Position numbers and translations under genes: made by a program. Shown here piece after piece: positions 25,831-35,230 of a DNA stretch of 64,000 nucleotides. The stretch lies in the NCBI RefSeq assembly GCF_015557635.1, contig NZ_JADNOP010000003.1, forward strand, positions 1 through 64,000, in the 5' to 3' direction. The notes below the pieces were generated by a model. That model did no database searches. It had not been told where the DNA came from and saw only the letters and a list, made by a program, of their open reading frames with translations. The stretch's first letter is position 1; each line of letters opens with the position of its first letter. This DNA is from Fusicatenibacter saccharivorans. Its GTDB lineage: Bacteria > Bacillota > Clostridia > Lachnospirales > Lachnospiraceae.

Positions 25831-27246
25831 TTTTGGTGCTTCGCCTTTGGCGAGTGTAAAGATAAATTCGGTACCAACGCCCTCTGTACTGATGACATTG
25901 ATATTCTGGTTATGCGCAGTGATGATCTCTTTGACGATCGAAAGCCCAAGTCCCGTTCCTTTGCGGTCCTTGCCGCGGGAGGCGTCGAGCTTGTAGAAGC
26001 GCTCCCAGATTTTCGTGATGCTTGCCTTTGGAATGCCGCAGCCGGTGTCCTTGACGGAGACGAAGACTTTGCCGTGCTTCTCCGTTGTCTCAACTGTGAT
26101 GGTGGAATCGTTGTTGCTGAATTTGATTGCATTATCAATGAGATTGTACAGCACCTGCTGGATTTTTCCCATATCGGCGCAGACGTATAAGGTGCGCGAT
26201 GCGAGGATCAGTGAAATGGAAATCCGCTTTTTCGTGCAGGTTCCCTCAAACGAAGCGGCGGTATCCTTGATGACGGCGTTGATGTCAAACGAGGTCAGAT
26301 CGAGCATATTCCCTTTATCGTCGATGTCGTTCAGCGTCAGCAGGCTCTGCGTCAGCTTGTGCAGCCGTTCTGTCTCAAACAGAACGATTTTCAGATATTT
26401 TTCCTGCATTTCCGGCGGAATCGTTCCGTCAAGGATTGCCTCCACGTAGCCTTTGATCGAGGTCAGCGGTGAACGGAAGTCGTGAGAGACGTTCGCCACA
26501 AATTTCCGCTGGTATTCGCCGGTCTTGTTCAGCTCGCCGGACATGTAGTTCAGCGTGGAAGCGAGATACCCCATCTCATCGTGAGATTTAACATCAATTT
26601 TGTGGGTCAGGTTGCCGGAGGCATACTCCTTTGCACCGTTGATGATCTTTTTCAGCGGCCGGTACACGACGAGGGAGAAAAAGATCAGAATCACAAACGA
26701 GAGTCCGAACACGAGCAGGAACAGAAAATCAATCCGTGCCAGCAGACTTTCCCTCTGCTGATAGACGTCCTGCAGCGGAAGGTGGATGGCGACATAGCCA
26801 TTGATCCGGAAATCGGAGGTGACGGGAACCATGACGCTCAGCATCTTGTCTTCGAAATAGCCGAAAAACGTTCCCGTGCTGTAATACTCGCTGCCGAGCG
26901 CAACCGGATCAAAACCGTCGATGATCTCCGGGTTTTCCTCATCGAGTGCAGCTGCCGTGTTCAGCAGAATTTCCCCGTCTGCGCTGATGAGCCAGATCTG
27001 GGAATTGTGATAGGAAGCCAGTGCACTGAGCGAATTGTAAAGATCCGTCAGGGAACGCTCACTGTGGTAATAAAGGTCGCCCTGTTTGGAAGCGATCTGC
27101 GTGGCCTCCCGGTACAGACTGGTGCTCGCGCTGGAGACCAGACTGTCCTCCACCATGCGGGAGCCGACCGTTGAGATCAGCGTAAAGCCGGCAATGGCGA
27201 GAATGACATAAATGAGAATTAATTTCCGGTAAAGCGTGCGTCGCAT
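25828..27246 (-). CDS. PhoR/ResE-like sensor histidine kinase
   Basis: 472 aa: an N-terminal helix (residues 8-28), an extracytoplasmic sensor to about 165, a second helix (FLFLLVFGLSFVILIFFSLVVY), and a HAMP domain. HisKA follows with the phosphoacceptor in VSHDFRSPLTSIKGY, then HATPase with NAIKFSNND, DTGCGIP and GTGLGLSIVKEI. Its start overlaps the stop of the response regulator gene by one base (TAATG on the minus strand), so the pair is translationally coupled. The stimulus is unknown. Confidence 0.92.
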   Translation of the reverse strand: MRRTLYRKLILIYVILAIAGFTLISTVGSRMVEDSLVSSASTSLYREATQIASKQGDLYYHSERSLTDLYNSLSALASYHNSQIWLISADGEILLNTAAALDEENPEIIDGFDPVALGSEYYSTGTFFGYFEDKMLSVMVPVTSDFRINGYVAIHLPLQDVYQQRESLLARIDFLFLLVFGLSFVILIFFSLVVYRPLKKIINGAKEYASGNLTHKIDVKSHDEMGYLASTLNYMSGELNKTGEYQRKFVANVSHDFRSPLTSIKGYVEAILDGTIPPEMQEKYLKIVLFETERLHKLTQSLLTLNDIDDKGNMLDLTSFDINAVIKDTAASFEGTCTKKRISISLILASRTLYVCADMGKIQQVLYNLIDNAIKFSNNDSTITVETTEKHGKVFVSVKDTGCGIPKASITKIWERFYKLDASRGKDRKGTGLGLSIVKEIITAHNQNINVISTEGVGTEFIFTLAKGEAPK

Positions 27247-27950
27247 TATTTTTTAACCTCAAACTTGTAACCGATGCCCCAGACCGTCGTGATGGCCCAG
27301 GAGGCATGGTCCTTGATTTTTTCGCGGAGACGTTTGATATGAACGTCTACCGTGCGGGTATCGCCGATGTACTCATAGCCCCAGATATGGTCGAGGAGCT
27401 GTTCTCGCGTAAAGACCTGGTTTGGTGAGGAAGCAAGGAAGTAGAGAAGCTCCAGTTCCTTCGGCGGCATATCGACGGTGCGGCCCTGGTAAATGACGGA
27501 ATAGTTCGTCTGGTTGATGATAAGATCCGGGTACTCGACACATTTTCCTGCGGTCGCGGACACCGGGATCGTGCGTGATGGCTGAAATCTCCGCAGCACT
27601 GCTTTCACACGGGCAACGAGCTCCTTGGAATCAAATGGTTTGATGATGTAGTCATCCGCGCCGAGTTCCAGGCCGAGGACTTTGTCGAACACCTCGCCCT
27701 TTGCCGAGAGCATGATGATCGGAACATCGGAATCGTGCCGGATTTCGCGGCAGACCTGGTAGCCGTCCATGCCGGGCAGCATCAGGTCGAGCAGAATCAG
27801 GTTCGGCTGGAAGGAGTGAAACTCCCGGACAGCCTCTTCTCCATCGTTTACAATTTTTGTGTCATAGCATTCCTTGGTCAGATAGAGAGAAATCAGTTCT
27901 GCGATATTGTTATCGTCATCGACGATCAGAATTTTCTGTTTGGAAGCCAT
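27246..27950 (-). CDS. OmpR/PhoB-family response regulator
   Basis: 234 aa. The receiver domain has acidic pocket DDD, phosphoacceptor in LILLDLMLPGMDG and Lys in IIKPFDSKEL. The C-terminal winged helix (PPKELELLYFLASSPNQVFTR to RTVDVHIKRLREKI) is complete. The start at 27950 (MASKQKI) follows GAAGGAGAA; an upstream in-frame extension to 28010 runs through a hairpin and is unlikely. It partners the kinase at 25828. Confidence 0.93.
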   Translation of the reverse strand: MASKQKILIVDDDNNIAELISLYLTKECYDTKIVNDGEEAVREFHSFQPNLILLDLMLPGMDGYQVCREIRHDSDVPIIMLSAKGEVFDKVLGLELGADDYIIKPFDSKELVARVKAVLRRFQPSRTIPVSATAGKCVEYPDLIINQTNYSVIYQGRTVDMPPKELELLYFLASSPNQVFTREQLLDHIWGYEYIGDTRTVDVHIKRLREKIKDHASWAITTVWGIGYKFEVKK

Positions 27951-27975
27951 AAAAGATTCTCCTTCACTGGGGACA

Positions 27976-28007
27976 GGACGGAACCGCATACAGTATGCGT
28001 TCCGTCC
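27976..28007 (-). promoter_or_regulatory. Strong hairpin between mutS2 and the response regulator gene
   Basis: GGACGGAACCGCATA pairs with TATGCGTTCCGTCC with one bulge and a 3-nt loop. There is no T-run on either strand. It may act as an RNA-processing or stability element in a mutS2-regulator transcript. Confidence 0.45.
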
Positions 28008-28024
28008 CATATTTTCCTGAGTTT

Positions 28025-30400
28025 TTATTTCTTAAACGTAACAATCGTAACGCCGGCATCGCCCTCGCCGAATTCCGCTAAATGGAAGTCCGCTACGTGT
28101 TTCTGGCGGCGCAGATAATTGTGAATGCCTTTCCGCAGTGCGCCCGTTCCTTTTCCGTGGACAACGCGGACACTCGGCAGATGGGAGAGATAAGCGTCAT
28201 CGAGATATTTGTCGAGTTCGGCAACCGCTTCATCCACCGTTTTTCCGAGCAGATTGATCTCGGTAGAAATCGTGGCAGCCTTGGAAAGCTTCGATTTTCC
28301 GCTGCTTGTGCGGGAGATGGACGGGCCGGTGATGACAGCCTCGTCGATCAGCACAAGGTCGGAGATATGCACTTTGGTCCGCATGATACCCATCTGGACG
28401 AAGAGATTTCCCTTCGAATCCGGGCGGGTGCTGACAGTACCTTTGAGATTCATGCTTAAGACTTTGACGGCATCGCCGAGATGAAGATCCTGCGGGCGGA
28501 GATTTCCGGTGCGCTTCGGTACTTCCTTCGCCTTTTTCTTATCGAGCTTGTTCATCTTTTCACGCAGAGCGGTACGTTTCTGCTCCATTTCGCGGACGGA
28601 AACATTCTCTTTTCCAAATTTCTGGAAATCGCGCATCGTCTGGTCGGCGTATTCCTTCGCCTCGCGGAGAATTCTCTGTGCCTCCTCGGTTGCATTGGAG
28701 ATCATCTTTTCTTTTCTTGCGTCGATCTGTTCCTGATTCTTGGCAAGGCTCTGCTTCAGGGATTCGACTTCCGCGCGGGTGCGGGCAAGCTCTTCTTTTT
28801 CGCGTTCCAGCGTGATCCGGTTCTGCTCGAGAGTGGTCAGAACGTCCTCAAACGATTCATCCTGCTCGCTGATTTCGTCTTTTGCCTTGTTGATGATGTA
28901 GTCCGGCAGGCCGAGTTTGCTGGAAATCGCAAACGCATTACTCTTTCCAGGAACGCCGACGAGCAGGCGGTATGTCGGGCTTAAAGTCTCGACATCGAAT
29001 TCACAGCAGGCATTCTCCACGCCCGGTGTGGATAAGGCATAGATTTTCAGTTCACTGTAGTGTGTCGTTGCCATGGTGCGGATGCCGCGCTCGTGGAGCG
29101 TAGAGAGGATCGCGATGGCAAGCGCCGCGCCCTCTGTCGGGTCGGTACCGGCGCCGAGCTCATCGAACAGGACGAGGGAATTGCGGTCTGCCTTGTCGAG
29201 GAAGGAAACTACATTCGTCATGTGGGAGGAGAAGGTACTCAACGACTGCTCGATGCTCTGCTCATCACCGATATCGGCGTAAACCTCGTCGAAAACGGAA
29301 AGGGAGGAGCGGTCGAGTGCCGGAATGTGAAGTCCGGACTGGCCCATCAGTGTTAAGAGTCCGACCGTCTTTAAGGAAACCGTTTTACCGCCGGTATTCG
29401 GTCCGGTGACGATCAGAAGGTCGAAATCTTCGCCGAGCGACAGATCAATCGGAACGACTTTTTTCGCATTGATCAGCGGGTGGCGTGCCTTGCGCAGGTG
29501 GATTTTACCTTCGGTGTTGAAGATCGGCTCATTGGCGTTCTGCTCCATTGCAAGAGCGGCGCGCGCGAAGATGAAGTCAAGCTCTACCATGTTTTCGAGG
29601 TCGTAACGGATCTCATCGCGGTGCAGGTCTGCCTGGGCACTCAACGTAGAGAGGATGACCTCGATTTCTTTTGCTTCTTCAATTTCCAGCTCACGGATAT
29701 CGTTGTTCAGTTTGACAACGGCCATCGGCTCGACAAAGAAGGTGGAACCGGTCGAGGACTGGTCATGTACCATGCCAGGAACCTGGCCTTTGTACTCGGA
29801 TTTGATCGGGATACAGTAGCGGCCGTCGCGCATCGTGATGACGGCATCCTGCAGATACGTGCGGTAGGAACCGTTGACGAGCGAGATTAACTGGCTGTGG
29901 ATTTTTTCCTCACACGATTTGATGGAACGACGGATGCGGCGTAGATTCGGGCTTGCATCATCGCTGATTTCATCCTCGGAGAGAATACAGCGGCGGATTT
30001 CCGTGGAAAGCAGCGTCAGAGGCTCCAGTGTTTCGAAGAGATCTTCGAGGCTGTCCGGCGTCTGGTCCGCATTTTCGCGGCGGCCGTACGCTTTGACGCG
30101 TGCCGTGTTTTCCAGAAGTGCGGCGGTCTGCAGAAGCTCCGTGATGTTCATGGAGCTGCCGATTTCGAGACGCTTTAATGCGCCGCGGATATCTTTGGCA
30201 TCACCAAAGGAAATGTGGCCTTTTTTAAAGAGCCGGGTGAGCGCGTCGTGTGTCTCGTGCTGCATCCGCGTAATCTGGGAGAGGGAAGAAGAAGGAACGA
30301 GCTCCAGACATTTCTTCCGGCCCAGCGGAGAACTGGCATACGAAGCCAGTTGTTCGATAATTTTGTCGTATTCGAGCGTTTTTAATGCTTTCTGATTCAT
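28025..30400 (-). CDS. mutS2: Endonuclease MutS2
   Basis: 791 aa, matching MutS2. The core ATPase has Walker A TGPNTGGKTVSLK, Walker B LVLFDELGAGTDPTEG and the ABC signature region. A long coiled coil follows (about residues 520-640), then the KOW-like linker and a C-terminal Smr nuclease domain (LLGKTVDEAVAELDKYLDDA..., VRVVHGKGTGALR). MutS2 limits homologous recombination and rescues collided ribosomes in Firmicutes. The start at 30400 (MNQKALKTLEYD) is the family start, with AAAAGG before it; the open frame extends to 30424. Confidence 0.95.
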   Translation of the reverse strand: MNQKALKTLEYDKIIEQLASYASSPLGRKKCLELVPSSSLSQITRMQHETHDALTRLFKKGHISFGDAKDIRGALKRLEIGSSMNITELLQTAALLENTARVKAYGRRENADQTPDSLEDLFETLEPLTLLSTEIRRCILSEDEISDDASPNLRRIRRSIKSCEEKIHSQLISLVNGSYRTYLQDAVITMRDGRYCIPIKSEYKGQVPGMVHDQSSTGSTFFVEPMAVVKLNNDIRELEIEEAKEIEVILSTLSAQADLHRDEIRYDLENMVELDFIFARAALAMEQNANEPIFNTEGKIHLRKARHPLINAKKVVPIDLSLGEDFDLLIVTGPNTGGKTVSLKTVGLLTLMGQSGLHIPALDRSSLSVFDEVYADIGDEQSIEQSLSTFSSHMTNVVSFLDKADRNSLVLFDELGAGTDPTEGAALAIAILSTLHERGIRTMATTHYSELKIYALSTPGVENACCEFDVETLSPTYRLLVGVPGKSNAFAISSKLGLPDYIINKAKDEISEQDESFEDVLTTLEQNRITLEREKEELARTRAEVESLKQSLAKNQEQIDARKEKMISNATEEAQRILREAKEYADQTMRDFQKFGKENVSVREMEQKRTALREKMNKLDKKKAKEVPKRTGNLRPQDLHLGDAVKVLSMNLKGTVSTRPDSKGNLFVQMGIMRTKVHISDLVLIDEAVITGPSISRTSSGKSKLSKAATISTEINLLGKTVDEAVAELDKYLDDAYLSHLPSVRVVHGKGTGALRKGIHNYLRRQKHVADFHLAEFGEGDAGVTIVTFKK

Positions 30401-30483
30401 AATACTTACCTTTTCGTAATTCATAATTCAGTCATTGTCTACAGATAACGCGGTATTTTTGATGCAATACCGCACGGATCTGA

Positions 30484-30622
30484 TGTTACAGTTCACAGGT
30501 ACCCTGCGAACTGTAACATTCGCAGCCCTCATTTAAAGTTTTGCTTCGCAAAAGGAGGGCTGCTCACACCTGAATCACTTTCTTACGCAGCGAAACAGCA
30601 AGTGTTTCACTGCTGAGTGAAC
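30484..30622. repeat. Composite hairpin repeat in the mutS2-htrA intergenic region
   Basis: Three hairpins in a row. TGTTACAGTTCACAGG/CCTGCGAACTGTAACA spans 30484-30518. GCAGCCCTC/GAGGGCTGC spans 30522-30563, with an inner TTTTGC/GCAAAA stem. TGTTTCACT/AGTGAACA lies near 30603-30622. The first belongs to the same family as the hairpins at 12806 and 23592. The remaining part of this 500-nt region holds only the promoter area of the next gene. Confidence 0.6.
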
Positions 30623-30787
30623 AGTAGCGATCTGATCATATATCTGCACGGGAAGTACAGACCGGAAGTGGAATGTGGGTCACAGGTTTTTCCACTCCCC
30701 CAATTATACCTTAAAAAAGAAAAGAAAGAAACCCCAAGAACGAGAAAATGCAGGATGTTGCGCAAATGAGAAAAAAATGTAACAGTC

Positions 30788-30804
30788 TTCATAAAATGTT
30801 CATA
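30788..30804 (+). promoter_or_regulatory. TTCATA direct repeats, possible OmpR-type regulator box
   Basis: TTCATA at 30788 and again at 30799, an 11-bp period, upstream of a TATATG -10-like box and the HtrA-like gene. Direct repeats one helical turn apart are typical of OmpR/PhoB-family binding sites; the regulator encoded at 27246 is one candidate. Confidence 0.3.
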
Positions 30805-30901
30805 TCTATCTGGTAAAGTTTTTTGTATATGTGAAGATTGCGGAAGCGCATATGCGCAGAGCAGTTCGGTATGGAATACAGATGTATGGAGAAAGAAATG
30901 T

Positions 30902-32356
30902 ATGGAAAATGACCCAAAACCTTACAAATTCATGAAAGAGAGCATCAAAAAGCAGCCGCCCGACTGGAAAAAGATTGTTCTTCTGATTGCCGGATGGCTG
31001 GCACTTGCGGCGCTTGGCGGTCTGGTTGCGGCCGCGGTATTTGCGGTGACAGAGCCAAAGATTGCAGAAGCAGTTACCAGGGAAGAGCCGCCGGCGAAAG
31101 TGGATATCCCGGGAGATGAGGATCCAAACAGCGGACAGGAGCCGGATGAGACAATTACCGCATCTTCGGCGAGTGCGTCGGTAGACAGCAGCGGCTCCGG
31201 TTCGGAAATCAGCAGTTCTACAGTGGATAGCAGTACTTCAGAAAGCAGTGTATCCGAAAGTACGGTTTCCGAAAGCACAGAGGAGAACGGAGCGGCAGGG
31301 GGAACGGAAAGCAGCACTTCCGAAGAGCCGGAGGAGGGCAGCGAGGTTTCCAGTGTCGATGGGGAAACGGATGCGGAGGAAAAGGACAGCAGCCTGAAAA
31401 ATTATGAAGCGCTCTACCAGGATATGCTGGAAGTAACGGAAAAACCAAAACGAGCGCTGGTTACCGTCATCGGCATTACCAATCAGATGGACTATTTTAA
31501 CCAGGACTATGAAAACCAGCAGCAGATTTCCGGTCTGATTGTTGCGGACAATGGGCAGGATCTCTTTATTCTGACGGAATACCGCATCGTGGAAAATGTG
31601 GAGCGGATTCAGGTCACCTTCTGGGACGAGACGATGGTGGATGCCACATACCAGCGCCACGATCCGAGCACTGGCCTTACGATTGTGAAGGTGGATGAAT
31701 CGAAGCTGGATGAGGAAACACGGGACGGTCTTGCGGTTGCGCCGCTCGGCAGTTCGTATCTCGTCAGCCAGGGTGACCCGGTCGTGGCTGTCGGAAGCCC
31801 GGTCGGCTACAGCAATTCGATTGCGTACGGTGTGGTGACTTCGGTTACGAACAAGATTTCCGCGCTGGACAATGAGTACAATCTGCTGACCACCGACATC
31901 CTCGGCAGCACGGACGGCAGCGGCATTCTGGTAAATCTTGACGGCGAAATCGTCGGCATTATTGCGCAGAGTTACAGCGCCAAAGGAAACAACGTGGTGA
32001 CGGGCATTGCGATTTCCCAGATCAAAAAGCTGATCGAAAATCTTTCCAACAACGTGAGCCGCGCGTATATCGGCATCCGCGGACAGGATGTCACAGAAGA
32101 ACTTTCCGATAAAACCGGCATTCCAAAAGGCGTTCTCATCAGCCGCGTCGCAGACGATTCTCCGGCGATGATGGCGGGCATGAAAGAGTACGATGTGATT
32201 GTAAAGCTCGGGGAGCACAAGGTTGAGACGATCAAACAGTACCATGAACAGCTTGGCAAATACAGCACAGGAGACGTGGTTACCGTGACGGCGATGCGGA
32301 AAGGCGCCGAAGGGTATGCGGAGATGACGTTTGATGTGACGATGGGGGAAGTATAA
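30902..32356 (+). CDS. HtrA-like membrane protein with degenerate protease domain and PDZ domain
   Basis: 484 aa: a short cytoplasmic N-terminus, one membrane helix (about residues 25-50), a Ser/Glu-rich linker (80-160), a trypsin-like HtrA domain (about 185-375) and a C-terminal PDZ domain (about 380-475, PKGVLISRVADDSPAMMAGMK). By alignment to HtrA/DegP from memory, the catalytic His falls on Arg228 (LTEYRIV), the Asp on Gly258 (DPSTGLTIVKV), and GNSGGPL is replaced by STDGSGIL (338-341). All three catalytic residues thus appear lost, although the fold is preserved. It may be a non-proteolytic surface chaperone or scaffold. Confidence 0.8.
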   Translation: MENDPKPYKFMKESIKKQPPDWKKIVLLIAGWLALAALGGLVAAAVFAVTEPKIAEAVTREEPPAKVDIPGDEDPNSGQEPDETITASSASASVDSSGSGSEISSSTVDSSTSESSVSESTVSESTEENGAAGGTESSTSEEPEEGSEVSSVDGETDAEEKDSSLKNYEALYQDMLEVTEKPKRALVTVIGITNQMDYFNQDYENQQQISGLIVADNGQDLFILTEYRIVENVERIQVTFWDETMVDATYQRHDPSTGLTIVKVDESKLDEETRDGLAVAPLGSSYLVSQGDPVVAVGSPVGYSNSIAYGVVTSVTNKISALDNEYNLLTTDILGSTDGSGILVNLDGEIVGIIAQSYSAKGNNVVTGIAISQIKKLIENLSNNVSRAYIGIRGQDVTEELSDKTGIPKGVLISRVADDSPAMMAGMKEYDVIVKLGEHKVETIKQYHEQLGKYSTGDVVTVTAMRKGAEGYAEMTFDVTMGEV

Positions 32357-32593
32357 AAAACAGAGGCTTTCGGGAGCAGAAAAAGCCGGTTTTAGCCGGT
32401 GGGGCTTCCGGAAGCTTTTCTTTTCGAATGGTTTTCCACTGGCGGATGAAAAAATACGTGCATTCTGCAGGAAAATCTGGTAGAATTGGTAAGGCATGCA
32501 GGAGCACAGGCTTTGCATCATAAAAACGGCATCATAGAAACAAAAACGGAACACTGTGTCCGCATTTATTTTAGAAAAAGAGGATTTATTTTT

Positions 32594-33544
32594 ATGAAGT
32601 ATATCAACGAACTCCGGGAAGGAAACCGCATTTCCGGAATTTATCTCTGCAAACATAAACAGTCGGCTGTTACCAAAAACGGAAAACAGTACGAAAACGT
32701 GATCTTACAGGATAAAACCGGTACGATCGATGCGAAAATCTGGGATCCGAATTCTATGGGAATCCGTGAATTTGAAGCACTGGATTATGTAGATATTATG
32801 GGAGATGTTTCCAGTTTTAATGGAGCACTTCAGGTTTCCATTAAAAATGCAAGAAAAGCGGAAGAGGGCGAATATAATCCGGCGGACTATCTGCCAACGA
32901 GCCGTTACGACATCAATACGATGTATCAGGAGCTGCTCTCCTGGATCGGAACGGTGAAAAATCAGTATCTCTCCGGACTGCTGACGTATTATTTTATCCA
33001 GGATCAGGAGACCGCAAAACGGTTCCGCATGAGCTCTGCAGCAAAAAGCGTGCATCACGGATTCGTTGGCGGCCTTTTAGAGCATACGTTAAGTGTCACC
33101 CGTTTCTGCGATTTTATGGTAAAATCGTATCCGATTCTGAACCGCGATCTGCTGATTACGGCAGCGATTCTGCACGATATCGGAAAGACGAAAGAACTCT
33201 CCTTATTCCCGCAGAACGATTACACCAATGACGGACAGCTGCTCGGCCACATCATGATCGGTGCGGAGATGGTACACGATGCGGCGCAGAAGATCGACGG
33301 TTTCCCACAGGAACTCGAGAATCAGTTAAAGCACTGCATTCTGGCGCACCACGGCGAGCTGGAATACGGTTCCCCGAAAAAACCGGCAATGGTAGAGGCG
33401 GTAGCGCTGAACCTGGCGGACAATGCCGATGCCAAAATGGAAACCCTGACCGAGCTGTTTGACGCAGCGCCGGCCGGCAATGAGTGGCTTGGCTACAACC
33501 GGTTCTTTGAGTCCAACATCCGCAGAACAGGAGACTTTTCATGA
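32594..33544 (+). CDS. yhaM: 3'-5' exoribonuclease YhaM
   Basis: 316 aa, the YhaM size. Residues 10-95 form an OB fold (KTGTIDAKIWDPNS). Residues 150-300 form an HD domain with HTLSVTRFCDF, ILHDIGK and HCILAHHGELEYGSPK supplying the metal ligands. YhaM degrades RNA or DNA from the 3' end. AGAGGA precedes ATG 32594; a GTG-initiated extension from 32486 is not supported. Its stop overlaps the start of rlmD (ATGA), so the two are cotranscribed. Confidence 0.93.
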   Translation: MKYINELREGNRISGIYLCKHKQSAVTKNGKQYENVILQDKTGTIDAKIWDPNSMGIREFEALDYVDIMGDVSSFNGALQVSIKNARKAEEGEYNPADYLPTSRYDINTMYQELLSWIGTVKNQYLSGLLTYYFIQDQETAKRFRMSSAAKSVHHGFVGGLLEHTLSVTRFCDFMVKSYPILNRDLLITAAILHDIGKTKELSLFPQNDYTNDGQLLGHIMIGAEMVHDAAQKIDGFPQELENQLKHCILAHHGELEYGSPKKPAMVEAVALNLADNADAKMETLTELFDAAPAGNEWLGYNRFFESNIRRTGDFS

Positions 33545-35199
33545 GCTATCAGAAAAATGATGTACTGACGGTGAAAATTGAAGATATGGGACACGACGGA
33601 GAGGGTATAGGCAAATGCGAGGGCTATACCCTCTTTGTCAAGGACACCGTCATCGGCGATCTTGCCGAGGTAAAAGTGATCAAAGCAAAGAAAAATTACG
33701 GCTACGCGCGCCTGATGCGCCTGATCGAGCCGTCCGTACACCGCGTCGAGCCGGTCTGCCCGGTTGCACGTCCGTGCGGCGGATGCCAGTTGCAGATGCT
33801 CGACTATGCGGAGCAGCTTCGCTTTAAGGAGAAGAAAATCGCCGGAAATCTCCAGCGCATCGGCGGCATGACGGAGATCCCGATGGAGCCGATCGTGGGG
33901 ATGGAAAATCCGTTCCGCTATCGAAACAAAGCCCAGTTTCCGATCGGGCAGGATAGAAATGGAAAGCTGATTACGGGATTTTATGCGGGAAGAACGCATC
34001 AGATCATGGAAAACCGGAACTGTTATCTCGGCGTGGAGCAGAACGAGGAGATTCTGAACCGCATTCTTGCCTGGATGGAGGAGAACGGCGTTCCGGCATA
34101 CAACGAGGAGACCGGCAAAGGCCTGGTGCGCCATGTGCTGATCCGGTTTGGATTTATGACGAAAGAGATTATGGTCTGTCTCGTTGTGAACGGAAAGAAA
34201 CTGCCGGCCGAGGAGAAACTCATCAAATCGCTGACAGAATTCGAAGGCATGACAAGCATTACCCTAAGCGCAAACCGTGAGCGGACCAATGTGATCATGG
34301 GAAAAGAAATCCGCTGCCTGTGGGGACAGGGGTATATCACAGACTATATTGGAAACGTAAAATATCGGATCTCCCCGCTGTCCTTCTACCAGGTCAACCC
34401 GGCGCAGACGGAAAAGCTGTACGGTCTTGCCCTGGAATACGCAGGCCTCACCGGAAATGAGACGGTCTGGGATCTCTACTGCGGCATCGGAACGATTTCC
34501 CTGTTCCTCGCGCAGAAAGCCAAAAAAGTCTACGGCGTCGAAATCGTCCCGGAGGCAATCGCGGATGCGAAGAACAATGCGAAAATTAACGAGATCGAAA
34601 ACGCTGAATTTTTCGTTGGAAAATCGGAAGAGATTCTTCCGGCCTACTACGAACAGTACGCCAAAGACCATCCGGGCGAACACGCCCACGCGGACGTCAT
34701 CGTTGTCGATCCGCCGAGAAAAGGCTGCGAAGAAAACCTCCTCCACACCATGGCCAGCATGCAGCCGGACCGCATCGTGTATGTATCCTGCGATTCCGCA
34801 ACGCTGGCACGAGATGTGAAGGTGCTTGGGGAGCTGGGGTATGAAGTAAAGAAAGTCCGAGGGGTTGACCAATTCCCGATGACGTGCCATGTGGAGACAG
34901 TTGTTCTTTTGTCCCAACAAAAACCAGATGACACGATAGAGATCGACTTAGACCTGGATGAGCTGGATGCCACCAGTGCTGAGTTGAAAGCAACCTATCA
35001 GGAAATCAAAGATTATGTGCTGAAGGAATTTGGCTTGAAGGTTTCAAGTTTATATATTTCTCAGGTAAAACGCAAATGTGGAATTGAAGTGGGAGAAAAC
35101 TATAATCTTCCAAAATCAGAAAATGCAAGAGTTCCACAATGCCCGAAAGAGAAGGAAGAAGCTATCAAGGCTGCCCTGAAATATTATGCGATGATCTAA
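33541..35199 (+). CDS. rlmD: 23S rRNA (uracil-C5)-methyltransferase with element-encoded C-terminal tail
   Basis: 552 aa. It has an N-terminal TRAM domain, the iron-sulfur cysteines CPVARPCGGC, the SAM-binding site WDLYCGIGTISLFLAQ and the catalytic cysteine in VYVSCDSATLARD. A normal protein ends soon after the CHVETVVLL strand at about residue 455. Here about 95 more residues follow (from KPDDTIEIDLDLDEL to KYYAMI), encoded by lower-GC DNA that I take to be the left end of the mobile element. The element thus replaces the native 3' end in frame and probably keeps the enzyme active. It is cotranscribed with yhaM. Confidence 0.9.
   Translation: MSYQKNDVLTVKIEDMGHDGEGIGKCEGYTLFVKDTVIGDLAEVKVIKAKKNYGYARLMRLIEPSVHRVEPVCPVARPCGGCQLQMLDYAEQLRFKEKKIAGNLQRIGGMTEIPMEPIVGMENPFRYRNKAQFPIGQDRNGKLITGFYAGRTHQIMENRNCYLGVEQNEEILNRILAWMEENGVPAYNEETGKGLVRHVLIRFGFMTKEIMVCLVVNGKKLPAEEKLIKSLTEFEGMTSITLSANRERTNVIMGKEIRCLWGQGYITDYIGNVKYRISPLSFYQVNPAQTEKLYGLALEYAGLTGNETVWDLYCGIGTISLFLAQKAKKVYGVEIVPEAIADAKNNAKINEIENAEFFVGKSEEILPAYYEQYAKDHPGEHAHADVIVVDPPRKGCEENLLHTMASMQPDRIVYVSCDSATLARDVKVLGELGYEVKKVRGVDQFPMTCHVETVVLLSQQKPDDTIEIDLDLDELDATSAELKATYQEIKDYVLKEFGLKVSSLYISQVKRKCGIEVGENYNLPKSENARVPQCPKEKEEAIKAALKYYAMI
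34891..34901 (+). other. Putative attL core in rlmD
   Basis: GTGGAGACAGT encodes the V-E-T of CHVETVV. It matches 9 of 11 bases of the right core at 55069; GAGAC is the uninterrupted identical part. Confidence 0.55.
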
Positions 35200-35230
35200 G
35201 GACATCGCTGATTTCAAGGAGGAATAACAC

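Noticed and set aside
26482-27174. 230-codon plus-strand open frame
   Set aside because: Shadow of the sensor kinase on the opposite strand.
31238-32656. 472-codon open frame on the minus strand
   Set aside because: Antisense to the HtrA-like gene, with His/Arg-rich low-quality sequence and no start signal.
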